From Syncephalis fuscata (Eukaryota > Zoopagomycota > Zoopagomycetes > Zoopagales > Piptocephalidaceae), in contig JAHLTZ010000015.1 in NCBI GenBank assembly GCA_025786725.1, forward strand, positions 1 through 64,000: a stretch of 64,000 nucleotides of DNA, written 5' to 3'. Position numbers and translations under genes: made by a program. The notes under the pieces are model-generated. The model was given only the letters and a program-made list of their open reading frames with translations, was not told where the DNA came from and ran no database searches. This document shows positions 24,862-37,472 of this stretch, piece by piece (position 1 is the first letter of the stretch; every line of letters begins with the position of its first letter).

Positions 24862-27800
24862 CTAGTAAATGAGACCATGAATTTGCCATGACGATGATAG
24901 TGTCGATAAAGATGTAGACTCTAAAGAAGATAGATCAAATAGAGAGGATGTCGGTTCAGATGTTTTCGACATTAGCATGGCTTCACTTGTAGCAGCTGTC
25001 ATTGACGATGGCGTAGATGGACTTTGCGGTGATTTATAGACTAGCTTCTGACCATCCATTGATGTCATACCAGAAGTGGTATGGCAGCCATTGTTGTGGT
25101 TATTATCATGTCTTAAAAGTGTACCCAATGTAGAGGCCAATGTTCGTGGATCGGCATCTAACGAAAAGAGCGATTGACCAGCTAAAAGAGTAAAATCAGT
25201 CATTGGATCGGCATCTGTGCTTAATGTTTTTAGTTGTTTATCTTTGCACGTCGTATTTGTATTTGTATTATAAGCGTGCTTTTTTGCATCAGATAAATTA
25301 GATGCAATGTTGTAAATGGGTGCCGAGACCATATTTGGCATAAAAACTGTCGAAGAAGGCTGCTGCTGTTGTTGTTGTGTGATTGGCTGCCAATTAGACA
25401 ATGATAATAAAGCAGCTTCTTCGTTGGATAATAAAGATTTTGACAAGAGTGCTGTCGTTGATCCGTCAATAGCAGATGATTGCAACAAAGAAGGAACGTG
25501 TTGTTGAGCAGCAATAGGGCGAGTGGTCAATGTATTGTAGTACGAAAGATTAAATGAATCTACGGTAGATAATTCTGTTGCAGTTGCTGCGGGCTGTTTT
25601 ATTGGCTGGAAAGTAGAGGTAGAAATAGGCATCAATGCTGCCAAAGTAGTAGAAGTATTAGCAGCCGTCGATATTGCTGCTGTTGTTTTTGTTGTTTTTG
25701 TTGTTGTTGCTGCAGTAGAAATAAAATTGCAATATGATTTTACTGGTAAACAGCCATAATCATAATTTAATTTCATCGATTTGTTATTGCCATTATTAAT
25801 CTTTTTATTAGACTGAGTAAATGGATCGAGCATTAACTTGAGTAGCTGTTCCAAGTAGTTGGCATGTTCCCAAACGACACCTAATTGATTTAACAATGTA
25901 CAAATGGAGTGTAGCTGATTTAATGCTTCCCAGGCTGTCGATGAAGATGGCGATGTGTATTTATCGTGAATCCATAACATAGATGCCGTCCATAGACTAT
26001 AGGCCATAATAGGGTGCTGGTAGAGGAGTGCATCGCCAGTCAACCGATTAGTGAGTCCAGTTAGTAAAATGGCCGATTGTCGATAAGCGTCAAGCGATCG
26101 TCGATCCAATTCCGTTTCAACTCGGTAACGGTAGTTGTGCTGCGGATGTGGTACAAGTATAGATCGGCTAAGTAGCATAAGTGCAGTGTAATATAAACAT
26201 AACAGTGTAATATGTGTAGAAACAGTGGCCAGTTGATGGTCACGCTCAGTAGGATCAACAGCAAGTGGGATATCTGGACAGCCCTGTAGCGATGCCGGCA
26301 ATTGGTGTGAATACCAATAGGCAAGTTCCTGTTCAAGTTGCTGAGCAGTTTCCTGTTCACGTTTAGTGATAAGGGAAGATGAACCAGAAGTGGAGATGGG
26401 CCGAGGCCGATTAACAAATCGTATAACACGTCCAAGAATAACTAGTAATCGAGGAATATAGATTTGACCAGGTAGTCCATCTGATAGTGACAATGACGGA
26501 TTATTCTCCCCATGACTTGTCGCGCCATCTTTCTTCTCCAAGAATGAATAGGCCACTTGAAAGGTGAATTCATCAATACTAACCGGTTTACCGCTGGACA
26601 TGGCTGATAGCTGATTAAGCATGAAACAACACCACCATGCTCGTCGTTTCTCTTCAAGTACGGCCGCTGAATCTGTTTGGATTTCATTGCCAGGCAATGG
26701 TTGTTCATCAAGTAGATGTAGATTTAACCGAATAGCCATACTAGAATGGCACTAATTAGATTACAGTGCATATTAATACAAATAAATTGACTTACCGAGT
26801 ACATTCTGTGTGTAATAGCAATGCATGTGCCTTGGCTGTATGGTTTAAATAATCCATACCGCCACCTGAAGCATGAATACATAGATTGATCAATGCTTGT
26901 AGTGTTGTTAGGTTCAATGGAGACTGGCGCTGTGACACCGATGGCTGGCATGCCTTTAAAGCAAAAATGGATCGATTGGCATAAGCTTGGCCGGCCATGT
27001 GTCGTTCTTTGGTCGACACATTAGGCAGTTGGGCAAATCGAGCCGCTACAGCCAATACACTATATAATAGAGCAGTAGTTGAATGTTCATTGTGTGAAAT
27101 AGTAGTATTATCACCATTTTCAATGCTAGTAGTGGTGCTAGATGATAATGACGCTATCCGCTGCATAAATGTCTTACGATCGAGTAAATAAAAATGCGGT
27201 GCCATAAATCGAAAATATAATTGAATTAAATGGTCACGTAGTGCAGGTGGTGCTTCAACATTCTGACTTTGGTCATCGACTTCTGGTAGTTGTAATCGAT
27301 AATCACCATTCTGTTGCTGGTAGCTTGATGGTTTGAATACTGATGATAGTTCCGGTGATATCGGTTCAGTAGATGATGGAAATGTTTGTGCATAGCCTGG
27401 TGCTGATGGATGTGTTTGTAATAATTGTTCCATCCATTGTAATCGCTTCTCTAATTGAGCTACATAGTTGGCTCGACTACCACGCTTGCGTATTTCCGTT
27501 TGATAATGGCAGGTGAGATTGTAGCGTTGGCAACAGGAGCAGGTTGGTTTAACACTGTCACACTTCACCTTACGACGACGACAAGCATCACAGGCCAGAT
27601 GGCGTGTTGTTCCAGTGGCCATTTGATGATCGTCATTCAAAGCAGCAGTAGCGGTAGGTGTAGTTGGTGTAGTGGCTGATGTAGGAGATGAAAAGGCATA
27701 TTGACCAGGTGAGTTGGTTGATGATGTAAATACAGTAGATGTTACTCCTTTGGTTGTTGTTATAGGCTTTATGGTTTGTTTAGGAGAAGCTATTGAAGGT

Positions 27801-27985
27801 GTAGGAGCAATAGGGCTTAATAAACTTGTGGATATGGTAAGTCCATTAGAATAGCGTTGCTTCTTTGATGGTTGAGTAGCCGGCGCTACTGCAGTTTTTG
27901 TTGGTTGATTAAATGAGGTATCGACGTTATATGTATTCGAGTTGGATGAATGCTGCACGGTAGAGGCCACACGTTTCCGTGCCAT
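24862..27985 (-). CDS. Zn2Cys6 fungal transcription factor, cluster member 1
   Basis: A nuclear DNA-binding regulator. Exons 27985-26796 and 26740-24862 give 1022 residues. Zinc cluster: CDACRRRKVKC-x6-CSCC-x6-C (CX2CX6CX6CX2CX6C), then a short linker and coiled-coil dimerisation segment (VAQLEKRLQWMEQLLQ). A fungal-specific transcription factor domain follows, with HFYLLDRKTFMQR, RMAIRLNLHLLDE and the KRRAWWCCFMLNQLSAMSSG motif. The C-terminal 300 residues are Thr/Ser/Gln-rich, as in activation domains. The only intron (26741-26795) splits an Arg codon just before MAIRL, a position shared with other cluster members. The upstream ATG-like TTG at 28060 is not used; MARKR is the first ATG. Confidence 0.9.
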
Positions 27986-29403
27986 TATGTAAAAAATCTG
28001 AAGTGAACAATAACAAGAAAAACTGAAATCAATGAGGATAAAGTGTCTTGTAAATAGCAAACGGTTATAGGCAGTGTTGTTGTTAATAACACCAAAATAA
28101 GGTATTGTAAAATCCGTTTATTTAAACGGATTATAATAAAAAAGGAGAGAAAGATATGGTTGTATGGTTAAGTTCTACTGTGGCAAATAAACTGAGCACA
28201 AACAACGTTAAACTAGTATATTCAAGTGCTTACAAGTATATAATAGAGATGAGACTAATGACTAAAGAGCGAATGAGCAAGTGAACAAGCAACGAAGGTG
28301 CTTCAGAGTCACAGAAGAGTGTTGTTTAATCAATGTGTGTGTGTGTGTGTTTGTGTGCGTGTAGTGCAAGTGTGAACGCAGATTTGCGTCCTTGTTCGGC
28401 GTTAAGGCACTGTGCCACTATTTTCTCTCTTATTGCTGCTTCTATTGGTACAATAGATTTTCTATCCACTATTTGTAGAAGCAGTAATATGAAAGAAAAT
28501 GGCAGTGCAGTGACTACAAATCACATAATAACAATAATAATTATTGCTATTCATGTGGATACAGGAACAGCATGCACGAATGGAGACGCATGCTTCTGTA
28601 TAGGTGTGAGATTTTGATTAAAAAAATGCTTGGTTAACTTGTTTTCGGTCCGAAGAGTACTCAACAATGATTGGTCAGTTACTTGTTGCATATCTGTAAA
28701 TGACACAAGAAAAGCAACAGTATATGTATATGTGGATGAATGGGGTCTATGTAGATGTATTGTGTTCAAGCCACTTTTAAAATAGTACAAAGGCAGTATT
28801 AATCATACGATTTAATGGTCGAAGTAAAGCTTATTTATATAGCTAGTAATCCATCATTGTACCTTTCTGAATGTACAGCGTGTCACATTTTACGTATGTT
28901 AACTTAGCAGATTTATACACTAATAATTCTTATATAGTAATCTATTCAGAAAAAATTTAATGCCGCCATTGTTTTGCTAATGATATTGTTCTATGATCGT
29001 GCTTATTTTTATTATTTATTATTTATTCTTCTTATTCTTCTTATTATTCTATTGATGACATATTCTATAATTATATTTGCTTTTATGTAATTGCTTTTTA
29101 TTTTTTGTTTTATTCCACAAGCAATTCCCTCATCTGTATTTCAGTTTGTTCATAGTCTTTTATGTACAATGTCATTTAATTTATAAATTGTATATATTAC
29201 ATTATTTATTGATTAAATAAAAATAGTTTTTTTTACATTAAACGATTTATTAACTATTTAATGTTTGTTTGAATGTCAAATGACTATATTTAATAATATT
29301 TGCACTTTTAAATTGAGCTTTCTTTCTATTGAACATAAAACTAGGGGTAATTCACATCAGAGTCCAAAATACTTATCATCATAGATTTATTATCCAATAT
29401 GCA
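27986..29403. other. Upstream region of TF1 and flank of repeat R1
   Basis: Holds the promoter of TF1 (with a CCG...CGG palindrome, separate entry), a TG-rich microsatellite near 28333-28365, and about 500 bases of very AT-rich sequence. Open frames at 28333-28617 and 29329-29541 have no recognisable product. Confidence 0.35.
28111..28132. promoter_or_regulatory. Perfect 10-bp palindrome with everted CCG/CGG half-sites
   Basis: AATCCGTTTA, two bases, then its exact reverse complement TAAACGGATT, 126 bases upstream of the TF1 start. CGG triplets in paired orientation are the binding signature of Zn2Cys6 dimers; here CCG and CGG are everted with ten bases between. Autoregulation by TF1 or cross-regulation by a neighbour is inference only. 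Confidence 0.45.
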
Positions 29404-30829
29404 TTAGCTTTGACATCATTTTATATACTTTCTTACCGTATATTTACCATTCTATATATTATTCTATACTCGTCTAGCCTTTCTCTATCCAAAGCTGTTT
29501 TTATTCTTGTTCCAGCTTTATTATTCATAAAGTTGGACTAGTGTCGATCATTGATCCTGTATACATGCTCATTAACTTGGACATAGCTAGTCGCTATTTC
29601 ACACCGTAAATTTTTTATATTGCATATCATTCAATTGCCTAGTAAATACGCGCTAGCTACTGGAGTTGTTCGTTTGATTCTAGTACAATTATTAATAAAT
29701 CCCAACTCATTTATCTCATTTATTTAGCAAACTATGTGTAATTGAAACCTATAATAACGTAATGTACTTCGTATAGCATAGAATGATATATATAACAGTA
29801 TAAACATACATCGTTAGCAATATAGATGAATAGAATATATATGCATACTGGATAATAAATCTATAATGAGTATCTTAAACTTTAATGTCATTCACCACCC
29901 AACAGCATGTCCAATAGAAAAAATGTTTAAATGCATAAATATTATTAACTGTAGTCATTTGGCATCAAATCACGCTAAACAATAAGCAACTGTTGGCAAA
30001 CAGCATTAGTTATGGGGTGGTATAACATTTAACATTATAGGACATGACGATAAACAGTCGACTGCCGCATCTACGCATTGCTATAGCAGCACTGTGCTGT
30101 TATAGTCGCAATTGCCATAGTACCGATTATAGGTCGGATCAATTGCGGCTATGAACGGTGCTATGAGTTAAACGTTAAGTATTAGCGTTAGCGTTAAGCA
30201 TGACCACCACTGCTAGCGTGTTAATAGCTCAATGTAATTTAGAGGCCAAATAGTTTTATTTATACCATTCGCGTACTTAAACTACATATTCATTATATTG
30301 CACATGGGATGGATGATGAGTGACATTGGCTATCAGGTTTATTATATGATAAATTTACTATCATGAATGCCCTGTATAGCTCTATCTACTGTAGATACCA
30401 CCATATTGTTGCATTCTCGCAGTATTACAATATTGATGTTTGCACTGTATTTATTCTCTACTTTCTACAACTCCATACCAGCCTATTTGGCATTAACTAG
30501 CCCAGCAATCATTAGTCATGAATGACCAGCCTAATACATATTTTAATAAAGCAATAAGTTTATGCATACCCATATTACTTGTCTTATCCGTATATATGGC
30601 TTAATAAACAAAGCTGGTCAAAGTTTATTGGTAATTGCATTGCAAATAAACGAACAACAGTTATGAATAGTACATGGCTGCTACAAAATAAATGAAATAG
30701 GATAGAGCGAATACAAGTGGAAGTGTACGATTATTAGTGTTAAGTGTATAATGCATAGAACCTTATCATCGATGCATAATATTTATGATCATTGTAAATT
30801 TGGATTGTTTGTTATTTACAACAAATATG
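29404..30829 (+). repeat. 1.42-kb direct repeat R1, copy 1
   Basis: Nearly identical (a few single-base differences visible by eye) to 46789-48210 on the same strand. There is no open frame of note, no terminal inverted repeats, no TG...CA ends and no clear target-site duplication. Inside are a 25-bp near-palindrome at 30081-30105 and a larger potential stem (CATAGTACCG with CGGTGCTATG) just after it. It ends exactly where the fold-back element begins. The nature is unresolved: a recent segmental duplication or non-autonomous element. Confidence 0.9.
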
Positions 30830-31004
30830 ACCATCGTAAAACGTAATATTTCTATTTTCAATAGCTATAATTGTGCTAAAAATACACTAATTTTATTTAT
30901 ACTACCTTGAAACGTTGATAAACCATTATTTTACAAACTAAAGCGTAAAATAATTACGCCAATGCTATAAAAGCAAGCAGCATATTAAAAGAGTGGTTTT
31001 AGTG

Positions 31005-31700
31005 TAGCTAAGTGGCAAAAGATAATAGCAAAATCAATAAAACTAGTTTACTTAATAAATTGTTACTTAGATTATGCTTAGCTTTATGTATGATGGAGCA
31101 AATTGTATGATATTTTGCACAAGTATACGTATAACATATAAGTAGCCATTGGTAAAATATATCGTGAATACATTGCGTGATGGTATAATAGTTGCGATAA
31201 TACACTAATAAATGTACAAAATAGCAGTTTTTTTTACGAATCATGACTTATATACTTAAAATACAGCAAAATGGTTGCTAGATTCGAGTTCTCCATGCTT
31301 AGCTGATCAGACTGGTATGATTTATAGAATAATGATTTTTGCAACAAAAGTTAGTCAACAGTGCAATTTACATGTAAATTAGTTAATGAGAATTTGCTAT
31401 GTGTACAACTAAACATGGAGAACTCGAATCTAGCAACCATTTTGCTGCATTTTAGTTGTGTAAGCCATGATCTGTAAAAACTGCTATTTTGTACATTTAT
31501 TAGTGTATTATCGCAGCCATTGTACCATCACGCAATGTATTCACGATATATTTTACCAATGGCTACTTATATGTTATATGTATACTTGTGTAAAATATCA
31601 TACAATTTGCTCCATCATACATAAAGCTAAACATAATCTAAGTAACAATTTATTAAGTAAAATATTGCTATTATTTTTGACTCATATATTCCATTTTACC
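31005..31700. mobile_element. Fold-back element with ~290-bp inverted arms
   Basis: Left arm about 31005-31302 and right arm about 31409-31700 are inverted copies, roughly 90% identical, around a ~105-bp unique centre. The innermost 25 bp (ATGGTTGCTAGATTCGAGTT...) are exact. Weaker inverted similarity continues outward to about 30822 and 31815. Each arm contains a divergently oriented frame of 78-79 codons encoding almost the same peptide (shared CIHDIFYQWLLICY and YHTICSIIHKAKHNLSNNLL), preserved despite several base differences. This looks like a non-autonomous fold-back or MITE-like element; the coding status of the arms is open. Confidence 0.75.
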
Positions 31701-31843
31701 ACCTAATTACATTAACATCATTCTTTTAAGATAGCCATAGCTACTAAAGATAACAAGTATTACATTTCCATCATAATTATAACTATTAGACATAGCAAAT
31801 GTTACATTTTTATGATGACCATATGTAATAAAATAATAAATGA

Positions 31844-31917
31844 TACGGAACTATTTTACTTTAACCCTGTACTTTTTGGGAATAAAGCTATGGGCCTTGA
31901 AGTAAAATAGTTCCGTA
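31844..31917. repeat. 74-bp hairpin with 17-bp perfect inverted termini
   Basis: TACGGAACTATTTTACT at 31844-31860 is exactly inverted at 31901-31917, with a 40-base loop. It lies 19 bases beyond the TF2 stop codon, so it would form a strong hairpin in the TF2 3' UTR, or it is a very short MITE. Confidence 0.7.
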
Positions 31918-31935
31918 AAAGAAAAAGGGAATAGG

Positions 31936-34900
31936 CTAGGACGTGGCAATGGTAGGTGTCGTTGCTGCGGTCGTCGTCGTTTGCAGTGTGGCCGGCAAGA
32001 TGAGCTTTGTTGCTAAACTAGTTAAAATTGCCAAGTATGTCTCGGATAATCGCCAGTAAGGTCGACATTCTCGTAAAGCGTTTAGTAAAACGATAAAGCC
32101 GTCCTGTGCAGCTGCACGCATTGGATTATTGACTTCTACTGGACTTTCAAGACAGCGAATGAGAATGATGGCGCAGGTAAGGTAGCAGAAAGGCTGTAGC
32201 ACGTGGCATCGTATTGCTACTCGGCCAAGACCTTGTTGAGCAATCTGTGCCACACTAAGTGCCGATTGTACACATCGCAGCAATGACAAATCAGCAGGAT
32301 TCTGACCAGGCATCTTCTCTATTGATTCAAGCATTTCTGGCGTACTACCACTAACATCAGCAGCAACAATCGCACCTGAACCAAGCGGTGCTGTTGCATT
32401 GACCGTCATAGTCGTAAATGCATCGGGTTGCTTGCCTGTAAGCGATCTATAACGTGCACGATGCAATAGCGCTACTGTTACATTATGGAACGTGTGTAGA
32501 CACATAGCATGTGTAGTATAGCGATTTTCCCCAATAGACCGTTGTAAAATATCATTTGGTGAAAAGCTTAACGATGATGGTAGTGTCTTGGACCAGGCAG
32601 CTAGCAATGCATCAAGATGTTCAAATTCTGCATTCTCTTCTGGAGTAATATAACCAAGTCGTGGTCGAATAACAAATTGGTTAACACGGCCCATAATTGT
32701 GCACAGTTGCAACATATATGCATAGCGACTAAATCTTGTATCTTCCGTCAGGCCAAACTGTGCACCAGGCTCCATTTCAAGAAAGGCTCTCGTATCACTT
32801 GGACCCATCATTACACCAGGATGTTCAGTTGGATTTGCGCCTACTTCCCAGTCGGGATCTGGACTCGGTAATGAAACAGCCATATCGCGCGAATCAATGG
32901 CCGATGGAACACCAGCAGCCATAGCACCAGTGCGATCTATAAGGTAGCACACCCACCAAGTACGTCGTTTTGTCTCTTGAGTAACCCAGTCTTCTGGCTG
33001 TCCTTGTCGACGCGCTACAAGTACTGGATCGTCCAATCGGTGCAGCTTTAAAGACTGTGCCATTCGGGTCGCCATACCTAATTGATAGATAATTAGCTAT
33101 CTTTGGCTGATAAGATAATTCGGTAATTTAAATGCCGAGGTATTAAAATAATTATAGGAAATATAATTGGTCGGTTTAAAAACAACCGACCAACAACTGT
33201 ATTATAATCTGTTTCGTTGTTCTTTTCGTTCAGTTATTATTACTATTAACAACTTAAATAATAGCAATACTAGTAATACTAGTAATACCAGCTCTTTCTC
33301 AAACACACACATATATATGTATATGTTTTTATCCGTCTATTATTTGTTATTCATTATTTACTCACCCATATATACCCAGGCGGTAGAGGCACGACCTTGA
33401 GCGTACTCAAAAATGCCAAGAAATAGTACACCTTGAATACCATGGACCTTAGGCGAACTTTGTGAAATGACCAGGTGTTCTTTTGCTCGTTGTGCAAAAA
33501 ATTCACCTGATGCAAGTAGATGATTTGCCTGCAGTGTTGGATGGTCAGAATAACGCGCTGCATTAGCGCACATAGTCCACAGCAGTAGCGGTGAGACCCG
33601 ACGAGCTGCAAGTTGTTTATAAAATGTCGGTGGATGGATCATGGGTCCTAAAGGATAACAGAAGGTAAAGAAAAGAGAAAGTAGATGTTTTAATAAATCA
33701 TCTGGGACTGGTGGCAGTAAGTAGCATTGCCTATGGGTTCATTGGCAGGCGGCATAGTTGCGTGGACACCAATTGGTATAGATGCTGCACTAGCAGTCAT
33801 TGAAGGTATATGTGACATGGATGGTGGTGGTGGTGGTGTTTTAGGTGACATATTGTTGTTTAAAAATGCACTTCCAGCTGAATTCGATAGTCTGGTTTGA
33901 GATGGTGGTGATGGAGAGACTGACGCTTTAGGTGACATCGATGGTGATGGTGAATGGCTTAGTAAATTTGCCGGATTGAGTGGATCTACACCAGTTGATC
34001 GTGGATTCAATAATAGTAGATCAGCTGATGCTGCGGCTGCTTGAGATGAAGCATTAAGTAGTGAAAGTGTACCGGGATCAACAGTTAAATTGTTACTAAC
34101 TGCCTGTGGTACTTCAGTCATCCAAGCTGCTAATAGAGGATTTAGATCGCCAGGTAGACCTGCTGCAGTTACTGCCGCTAAATGGCCATTGCTATTATTA
34201 CCATGGCTGTTGTGTGAGGCAGTAAGATTGTTTCCGCCTAGCATTGCTGATGGATATTTAACATCTGGTTGCATAACTTGTCCTGATGGCGAAATGGTAA
34301 TATTGGCTAGATCTGGTAGACTAGATGATAGTCGTCGAACAAGACGAGCAGTAGAGTTGATATCATTGCCACCGACATTGTTAGCGCTAAGTAGGCCTGG
34401 AATCGAAGCAAGTCGCAAGTCAAGATCGGGTGGCGGTGCATTGTAGTCTTGCATAATACCAAACATTGCTTGTTGTAAGATTGCCGCCTCTGATACACCG
34501 GCTAAGCCGCCAGCACCTGACATTTGGGCAAATTGAGTCGCCATATTTGGATCGGTGGCAGCAGCGGCAACAGCAGCAGCAGCATTGGCTGCCTCAGTCT
34601 GTGTGCGCAATAGTCGTTCCATTTCCAATAGTCGATTCTCTAGCTTTTCAATATATCCTTGGCGTTGTTTGCGTTTTTGATTACGCGGCTGGTAAGCACA
34701 CTGTATACGCAACTGAATGCATTTGTTGCACGATGGGCGTACGCCATCACATTTAACCTTGCGTCGACGGCAATTATCACATGCTTGTGCTAAACGCTTC
34801 TTTTTGGCAGGTGCTGCCTGATCTGATGCTGTCGATGCTTGCGTCGATGATTTGGACGATGAGTCTTTTGCGCCGCTTTCGCCGGATAGTAGCTGCTGAC

Positions 34901-35093
34901 CATGCAACGATGGCGAGCTTCTTTTACTTGGCACTTCGTCGTCGTCGTCTTCGTCATAATCGTCTTCGTCGTCGTAGTCGTAATCGTCATGGTCTAGATG
35001 ATTGTCATCATTAGGCGATTGAGCTATGTGCTGTTGGCCAGAGAACTGGCTAGCGTCCTTCATATCAGTATCCATTAGGTCGGAGCCGTCCAT
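31936..35093 (-). CDS. Zn2Cys6 fungal transcription factor, cluster member 2
   Basis: A nuclear regulator. The N-terminal segment is acidic (Asp/Tyr/Glu run), followed by a zinc cluster (CDNCRRRKVKC-x6-CNKC-x6-C) and a coiled coil (GYIEKLENRLLEMERLLR). A long Ala/Ser/Pro-rich linker leads to the fungal TF domain (DDLLKHLLSLFF, MIHPPTFYKQL, MAQSLKLHRLDD, KRRTWWVCYLIDRTGAMAAG). The clear intron is 33078-33365 (phase 1), much longer than usual, and contains a CGG-N11-CCG palindrome. The frame changes once, within about 33690-33738, by the equivalent of one missing base between NEPIG and VPDDLLKH; no intron explains it. A decayed gene is possible, but both sides are otherwise fully open. The start is ATG 35093, not the in-frame TTG upstream. 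Confidence 0.86.
33167..33193. promoter_or_regulatory. Gal4-type CGG-N11-CCG inverted repeat in the TF2 intron
   Basis: TTGGTCGGTT and its exact reverse complement AACCGACCAA are separated by seven bases, placing CGG and CCG triplets 11 bases apart. That is the spacing recognised by Gal4-like Zn2Cys6 dimers. It sits inside the 288-nt intron of TF2. Function is inferred; it could equally be a chance hairpin. Confidence 0.4.
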
Positions 35094-37472
35094 GGCAGGC
35101 AAGTTAGTTTACAGTACGTAATCAATCTACTTTTGACCGGCAATGATCGAAGGCAAAATAGCAAAGGTACGTACAGTCAAGGACGTCCAAGCTACAATGC
35201 CGTTCGCAGTAGTAATAGTAACAATACCAGTAGGCGTATTGGTAGCCAGATACAGGCACAGCAGTAAAGCAACGTTTAGTGCTAGTGCAGTAACAGGGGT
35301 GTTTAAAGAGTTTAAAACAAGTAAGTCTGTAATAGAAAGATGTGTGTGGCGTGTTGTTGTTTAAGCAAAAAATGTCGTTGCACTGAAATGTCGTCAGTCG
35401 AAGCAATGAAACGGCTTTACTTTACGGCGTGAATAAAGAACAGTAATGAAACAACACGAATAAACCAAAACGCTAAAACTTTGTGTGAAATTACGCAAGC
35501 CAGCAGACAAACAAACAAGTAGCCAGGTGTTGCCACGTTGCCTTATGCATCAACCAAGAAAAAATAAACGAGCAAACAACAACAACTAGTACGTGCGTTA
35601 AACACACGCTGCCTTCGTCAAAATATAATGGAAGATATGGCAAGATGTGTTTGTGTGCGTGTGCGCGTGCATGTGTGTGGGTATAAATAAGTGAGTGTAA
35701 ATTTGTGTGTGCGTGTGTGTGTTTTGTGACCAACGGGTCTATAAAAGCTATTCAAGGCAATTATAATTGCAAATGGGAGATTATCCTTATTAATCATCAC
35801 CACTGCTACGGTACGGCCATAACTTTTTTACATCTCGCTTGAGGCAGTATCAAAATATCAAATCCGTGGGTAAATAAAGCTACATCCGCTCAATGGTCTC
35901 CGCACTCCATGATATTCAGAAACCAAAGAAAAAATAAACAATACTTTGACTATACGGGCATGGCTATATTTGCACGCAGGTGAGAAATAAATACAGGGAA
36001 TAAAGATCCTGGATTTAATAAAGCTTTCTATGTTTGTCTATTGGCTGGTCTGACTTATTTGGTAATAGTTTTATGTGGAGTGGTCGTTGTTGTGATGTTA
36101 CATCTATTCAGTCATTCCAATCATGGGCTCTATTCTGTAGTGCTGCTATGTTGATACTGAAGATAAAGCAATCACATGGAAGCTGAACACTGTTTCATCC
36201 CGCTCTCCATTATTTTCTATTTTATTTATAGTTGCAAGTACCCTATAGTTGATAGGCACCCAACACATTTATTGCAATTCATTTGAAACGGTAAAAAACA
36301 GTCGTGTGCAGAGGACAACATATTTATCTAAATAAATAAATGAAGGAATAAAGGTGCACAGAAACACGGTCGCAGTAGCTATCATAGACGACTGTCGCCA
36401 CCTAACTATTGGGGTTCATCGATCGTCGATTAAAGAGACAGACAGACAGACAGACAGACAGGCAGGCAGGCAGACGGACAAATGAACGCCGACATAAATG
36501 ACCGCATTGTTCTGCCTTGAGCTTTGTTCTTTACTGGTCGAAGCAAATTACTGCCTATTTTCTGCATGTTATACATGTGAATTTTGCACAAGGCGGCTTA
36601 TTTCGACCATGGAAGATTCTTCCTAATTAAAACACTGGCTTTTGTAAAGCTATTCTACCCATAGCAGCCTTATTAGTATTAATACTATATTAATGCTATT
36701 GGTGTTAGATTGCAAGTTAATAAAACTTATTTATTGTTTAAAATAAAAGCATAATGCACGTTATGATAATACTTATTTGTTGTTTTATTCCACAAACGTG
36801 ATAAGAATGTATGGTCGTCGTCATATGAATAGCTCCATACATTAGGCGACAAGCAAGTATGGGAAGCATAAACAGAGTGAATACAGCAAATTACTGGTAT
36901 CGGCGTCATTCGACCATGTAACAAACCACATGATCTGTGCGTGTAGCATGGCAATGCATCCCCAAATAACCTTGAACCGCAACTGACTATTAAACAATTA
37001 GTATACACTAGTATTTTTTTATTTGATGATCCTGCTTTAATCTGTACTCGCTCTTGTGTTTATACTTGTCCACATCAACACACCAACACATTATCAAAGG
37101 TATCGCGCATTTTTGTCACCTTTTATAGCACACACACACACGCACGCACGCATCAGCACAATCCTTTAAGGATTTTATTCAATCTTGAATGCGAAAACAA
37201 TACGGTACAGGGCAACATTTTGCACTTGCTTTAAAACATTAATAGCTAACATTTGTATAAACACTTTTAAATAGCTCAAATAGCAATTGTCTACCATTAC
37301 GTCTATTATATAGACTTTGAAAATAACACCAACAATAGCAACAACAATTATTATACTCACTATCATTAGCATTATTATTATAATCATTTGATTTTATAGT
37401 AATAGACACCCATCATCAGTAATCAGCGTATTACTGTTATTATTGTACGGCAGTATATGAGTGTATTTTACC
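35094..37472. other. 2.4-kb divergent promoter region between TF2 and TF3
   Basis: An unusually long gap for this genome, shared by two head-to-head regulator genes. It contains GT/CA microsatellites (about 35640-35720 and 37128-37152), a GACA/GGCA tandem run (36436-36480) and otherwise mixed sequence. Hydrophobic open frames here (e.g. 36727-37008, minus strand) match nothing I know. Long upstream regions are typical of highly regulated transcription factor genes. Confidence 0.4.
36436..36480 (+). repeat. (GACA)n/(GGCA)n microsatellite
   Basis: About eleven tandem four-base units, GACA changing to GGCA and back, in the TF2-TF3 intergenic region. Confidence 0.85.

Noticed and set aside
31270-31298. 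tRNA B-box-like sequence GATTCGAGTTC
   Set aside because: No cloverleaf can be drawn around it, and the sequence is explained as the tip of the fold-back arms.
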